Shown here: positions 47,905 through 50,667 of the stretch, in pieces
Layout of the letters: every line of letters starts with the position of its first letter
Numbering within the stretch: the stretch's first letter is position 1
Source of the DNA: an uncultured Clostridia bacterium
GTDB taxonomy: Bacteria; Bacillota; Clostridia; Christensenellales; Borkfalkiaceae
Assembly (NCBI GenBank): GCA_949878885.1
Contig: CATLBN010000013.1
Coordinates: 1-50,667 of the forward strand
Direction: 5' to 3'
DNA: 50,667 nt
Notes under the pieces: generated by a model
The model's input: only the letters and a program-made list of their open reading frames with translations
Database searches by the model: none
Told to the model about the DNA's origin: nothing
Made by a program: the position numbers and the translations under genes

Positions 47905-50487
47905 ATGAATAAAAAACAGCTTGCGTCTACAATTTGGGAATCAGCAAACAAAATGCGTTCTAAAATCGAGGCTAACGAATATAAGGATTATATCCTCGGT
48001 TTTATGTTTTATAAGTTTCTTTCATATAAGGAAGTAGAACGACTTACTAAAGTTGACGGCTGGGCAGTTGAAGACCTGCCGTACCTTTCCGAAGAACACG
48101 CCGATGCGGTTTCTCATTGCCAAGCTAACCTCGGATATTTTATTGCATACGACAATTTATTCTCCACTTGGCTGAACAAGGGGAAGGATTTTGATGTTTC
48201 CAACGTCAGAGATGCATTGTCGGCATTTAGCAGGTTGATAAGCGATAAGTGCAAAAAACTGTTTGAAAACATATTCAAGACGCTGGAAACGGGGTTGAGC
48301 AAACTCGGCGACAGCTCTGGTACGCAGACGAGAGCTATCAGCGATCTTATTCAGCTAATCCAAAAAATCCCTATGGACGGCAAGCAGGACTATGACGTTC
48401 TCGGATTTATATACGAATATCTAATCAGTATGTTCGCCGCCAATGCAGGTAAGAAGGCGGGCGAATTCTATACGCCGCACGAAGTGTCCTTGCTTATGTC
48501 CGAAATCGTTGCCGACCATTTGAAAGACAGAGAGAGCATACAAATTTATGACCCCACTAGCGGTTCGGGCTCGTTGCTTATAAATATCGGTCATTCGGTA
48601 GCAAAACGAATGAGGAATAAAAACAACATAAAATATTTCGCCCAGGAACTAAAAGAGAATACATATAATCTGACGAGAATGAACCTTGTAATGAGGGGCA
48701 TCCTTCCCGATAATATTTGCACCCGAAACGGTGATACACTCGAAGAAGACTGGCCCTATTTCGATGAATCCGATCCGAATAAAACCTACGAACCGTTATA
48801 TGTTGATGCGGTCGTTTCCAATCCTCCGTATTCGCAGGCTTGGGATCCGTCGGACAAAGATTCAGACCCGAGATATAAGCGGTACGGCTTAGCCCCGAAG
48901 ACGAAAGCGGACTACGCCTTTTTGTTGCACGATTTATATCACATTAAACCCGACGGAATTATGACTATAGTATTGCCGCATGGCGTATTGTTCCGTGGCG
49001 GTGAAGAGGAAAAAATCCGCACAAACCTTATTGAAAATAACAATATCGATGCAATCATCGGGTTGCCCGCCAACATATTCTTTGGCACGGGCATCCCAAC
49101 TATTATTATGGTGTTAAAGCAAAAACGCACGAATACCGACGTGCTTATTATCGATGCATCGAAAGGATATACGAAAGAAGGAAAGAACAATAAACTCAGA
49201 GCATCCGATATAAAGAGAATCGTGGACGCAGTTGTGGCACGCGAGGATATACCTAAATTCTGTAAAAAGGTATCAAGAGACACTATCCGTGCAAACGAAT
49301 ATAATTTGAATATTCCCAGGTACGTCGATTCATCCGATAAGGGTGAAACCTGGGACATATACGCCACCATATTCGGCGGTATCCCTTATTCTGAAATAGA
49401 CGAGCTTGAGGAATATTGGGCAGCTTTCCCGTCGCTTAAAAAGCAGCTCTTTTCAGATGTGAATGGTTCATACGCAGCCGTGGCGACGGATGACGTTATA
49501 AAAGCCATAAAAGAGAATGCCGACGTGCAAGCCTTTGCTACAAAGTACAAAGCGGCTTTCGTCGGTTTTGATGAGCAGCTTAATTGCAGGCTTATAGAGC
49601 AAACTACCGAGATAGTGATACCGAATGAGGAGTCGAGCATTTCAAGTGAAATATTCGCCCGGTTGTCCGACATCGCTCTTGTGGACAAGTATCACGCATA
49701 TCAACTGCTCGACGACGAGTGGACAAAGATTGCAACCGATTTGGAAATTATCCAAACCGAGGGTTTCGATGCCGTTAAGAAGACAGATGAGAAATTGGTG
49801 CTGAAAAAGAAGGACGGTAAAGATGTTGAAGTGCAGGATGGATATATTGGTCACGTCCTTCCGTTTGAATTAGTGCAGAAAGAAATGCTGGCGGATAAGA
49901 AAGACGAACTGTCGCAGATGGAAAATCGTCTGACTGAAATAGTTTCTGCATATGACGAGTTTTTTGAATCGCTAACCGAGGAGGAAAAATCGGAGAACCC
50001 CGAAATATTGAGCGAAGAAGGCGATGCGCTGGTATTTGTAGGAATAGCCAAGAAAGCAAAGCAATATCAAAAGACCAGGGAACAGTATGACGAGGAAAGC
50101 ATAGAAGCCCGGATAGTAAAAATTGCGGCGATGCTGGACGAGGAAAAAGAACTCAAACGCAATATTAAAATAAAGTCCGAAAAATTACTCGCATTGACAA
50201 AGCAGACAATAGAAAATTTGTCGGACGAGCAGGCAAAATATTTGCTTAATCAGAAATGGATTAAGCCTCTTTGCGATGCGTTGAATGTTATACCCGATTC
50301 CATCGTAAGTGCATTAGAGAGTAAGATAAATACACTTACAAAGAAGTACAGCGTAACAATGCTTGACATCGAAGACCAAATTACCGAATCTGAGAAGGCG
50401 GTCGCTGCCATGATTGACGATTTGGAAGGCGGTGAATTTGATATGAAAGGGCTAAAAGAGCTGCAAAAAATGCTCAAGGGGGAGTAA
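47905..50487 (+). CDS. hsdM: type I restriction-modification DNA methyltransferase subunit HsdM, 860 aa
   Basis: The N-terminal HsdM helical domain (residues ~1-150) is followed by the N6-adenine methyltransferase core with GEFYTP (~188), motif I DPTSGSGSLL (~216) and catalytic NPPY (~305). After ~480 comes a long C-terminal extension with strongly charged coiled coil (~650-860), as in the large HsdM forms of Bacillota. With HsdS it methylates the host recognition site, and with HsdR it restricts unmodified DNA. It lies in the right accessory island behind its own promoter. Confidence 0.95.
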   Translation: MNKKQLASTIWESANKMRSKIEANEYKDYILGFMFYKFLSYKEVERLTKVDGWAVEDLPYLSEEHADAVSHCQANLGYFIAYDNLFSTWLNKGKDFDVSNVRDALSAFSRLISDKCKKLFENIFKTLETGLSKLGDSSGTQTRAISDLIQLIQKIPMDGKQDYDVLGFIYEYLISMFAANAGKKAGEFYTPHEVSLLMSEIVADHLKDRESIQIYDPTSGSGSLLINIGHSVAKRMRNKNNIKYFAQELKENTYNLTRMNLVMRGILPDNICTRNGDTLEEDWPYFDESDPNKTYEPLYVDAVVSNPPYSQAWDPSDKDSDPRYKRYGLAPKTKADYAFLLHDLYHIKPDGIMTIVLPHGVLFRGGEEEKIRTNLIENNNIDAIIGLPANIFFGTGIPTIIMVLKQKRTNTDVLIIDASKGYTKEGKNNKLRASDIKRIVDAVVAREDIPKFCKKVSRDTIRANEYNLNIPRYVDSSDKGETWDIYATIFGGIPYSEIDELEEYWAAFPSLKKQLFSDVNGSYAAVATDDVIKAIKENADVQAFATKYKAAFVGFDEQLNCRLIEQTTEIVIPNEESSISSEIFARLSDIALVDKYHAYQLLDDEWTKIATDLEIIQTEGFDAVKKTDEKLVLKKKDGKDVEVQDGYIGHVLPFELVQKEMLADKKDELSQMENRLTEIVSAYDEFFESLTEEEKSENPEILSEEGDALVFVGIAKKAKQYQKTREQYDEESIEARIVKIAAMLDEEKELKRNIKIKSEKLLALTKQTIENLSDEQAKYLLNQKWIKPLCDALNVIPDSIVSALESKINTLTKKYSVTMLDIEDQITESEKAVAAMIDDLEGGEFDMKGLKELQKMLKGE

Positions 50488-50488
50488 A

Positions 50489-50667
50489 ATGGCGAAAAAC
50501 AGTATGAAACCCCGAATTCGATTCAAAGGCTTCACCGACGCTTGGGAACAGCGTAAGCTGGGGGATTGTATTGAGTTAGGTAGCGGACGAGATTATAAGC
50601 ATTTGTCCGAAGGGAATATCCCCGTTTATGGAACAGGCGGTTATATGTTAAGTGTTAATAAAGCACT
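50489..50667 (+). CDS. hsdS: type I RM specificity subunit HsdS, N-terminal part, runs off the window
   Basis: It begins MAKNSMKPRIRFKGFTDAWE, then QRKLGDCIELGSGRDYKHL, the standard start of an HsdS target-recognition domain (RFKGFTDAWEQRKLGD), with IPVYGTGG following. AAGGGGGAG, part of the hsdM end, is its binding site, and it starts one base after the hsdM stop. HsdS decides which DNA sequence is recognised. The second target domain and hsdR lie beyond the window. Confidence 0.92.
   Translation, partial: MAKNSMKPRIRFKGFTDAWEQRKLGDCIELGSGRDYKHLSEGNIPVYGTGGYMLSVNKA

Noticed and set aside
44638-50667. Right island as a prophage
   Set aside because: Only the small HNH gene is phage-like; no capsid, terminase, portal, lysis or integrase gene is present in the visible part.

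Overview
The window reads as a low-GC, endospore-forming, probably anaerobic Bacillota chromosome of class Clostridia. The evidence is SpoIIR, SleB, YpeB and a YyaC-type protein for sporulation and germination, a Bacillota-style tmk-holB-ricT-trmN6-rsmI neighbourhood, a DUF4250 protein, a 2[4Fe-4S] ferredoxin and GTP-dependent PEP carboxykinase. The genus cannot be read from the sequence. No rRNA, CRISPR array, transposase or integrase is visible.

The centre (about 6.75-44.6 kb) is core chromosome around the replication origin. Genes left of about 30.6 kb mostly run leftward and genes right of about 33.5 kb mostly run rightward, as expected for two replichores leaving an origin between them. 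The origin seems to have two parts. A DnaA box, GC cluster, DnaA-trio-like and AT-rich module lies just upstream of dnaN (30.65-30.73 kb). Three perfect same-direction DnaA boxes lie in a 776-bp AT-rich gap before ftsH (33.07-33.21 kb). ParB-binding parS-like sites follow at 33.24, 33.28 and 35.58 kb, next to parA-parB. dnaA is not in the window. dnaN instead heads the dnaN-rpmH-rnpA-yidD-yidC-jag run, which is not the usual arrangement.

Left of the origin, in order from the origin, are jag and a preQ1-riboswitch-controlled queT, pckG, an Lrp regulator with an aminotransferase, greA-lysS, a decarboxylase-like protein with tmk, holB and ricT, a ferredoxin, trmN6, an ABC exporter, rsmI, an M42 peptidase and mnmA. 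Right of the origin are rsmG, a DUF1273 protein, yyaC, ftsH, parAB, a flippase-like membrane protein, phosphatidylserine synthase, a pyridoxal-type kinase, the germination pair sleB-ypeB, spoIIR and a tRNA cluster (Val, Gly, Cys).

Both ends of this core are accessory DNA, and both junctions look alike. A host tRNA gene (Arg-CCG on the left, Leu-UAA on the right) is cut at the 3' edge of the anticodon loop. A short spacer with direct repeats follows, then a complete tRNA with the same anticodon, then non-core genes. The left island carries a DEDDh exonuclease fusion and a compact operon of two XRE regulators, a divergent ThiC-like radical-SAM enzyme and an unknown protein. The right island is defence-like: an HNH nuclease, a WYL regulator, a CoiA-like nuclease, two small genes and a type I restriction-modification locus (hsdM, then hsdS running off the end). 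The best candidates for new biology are the ThiC-like operon, the paired split-tRNA junctions with replacement tRNAs, and the dnaA-less bipartite origin.
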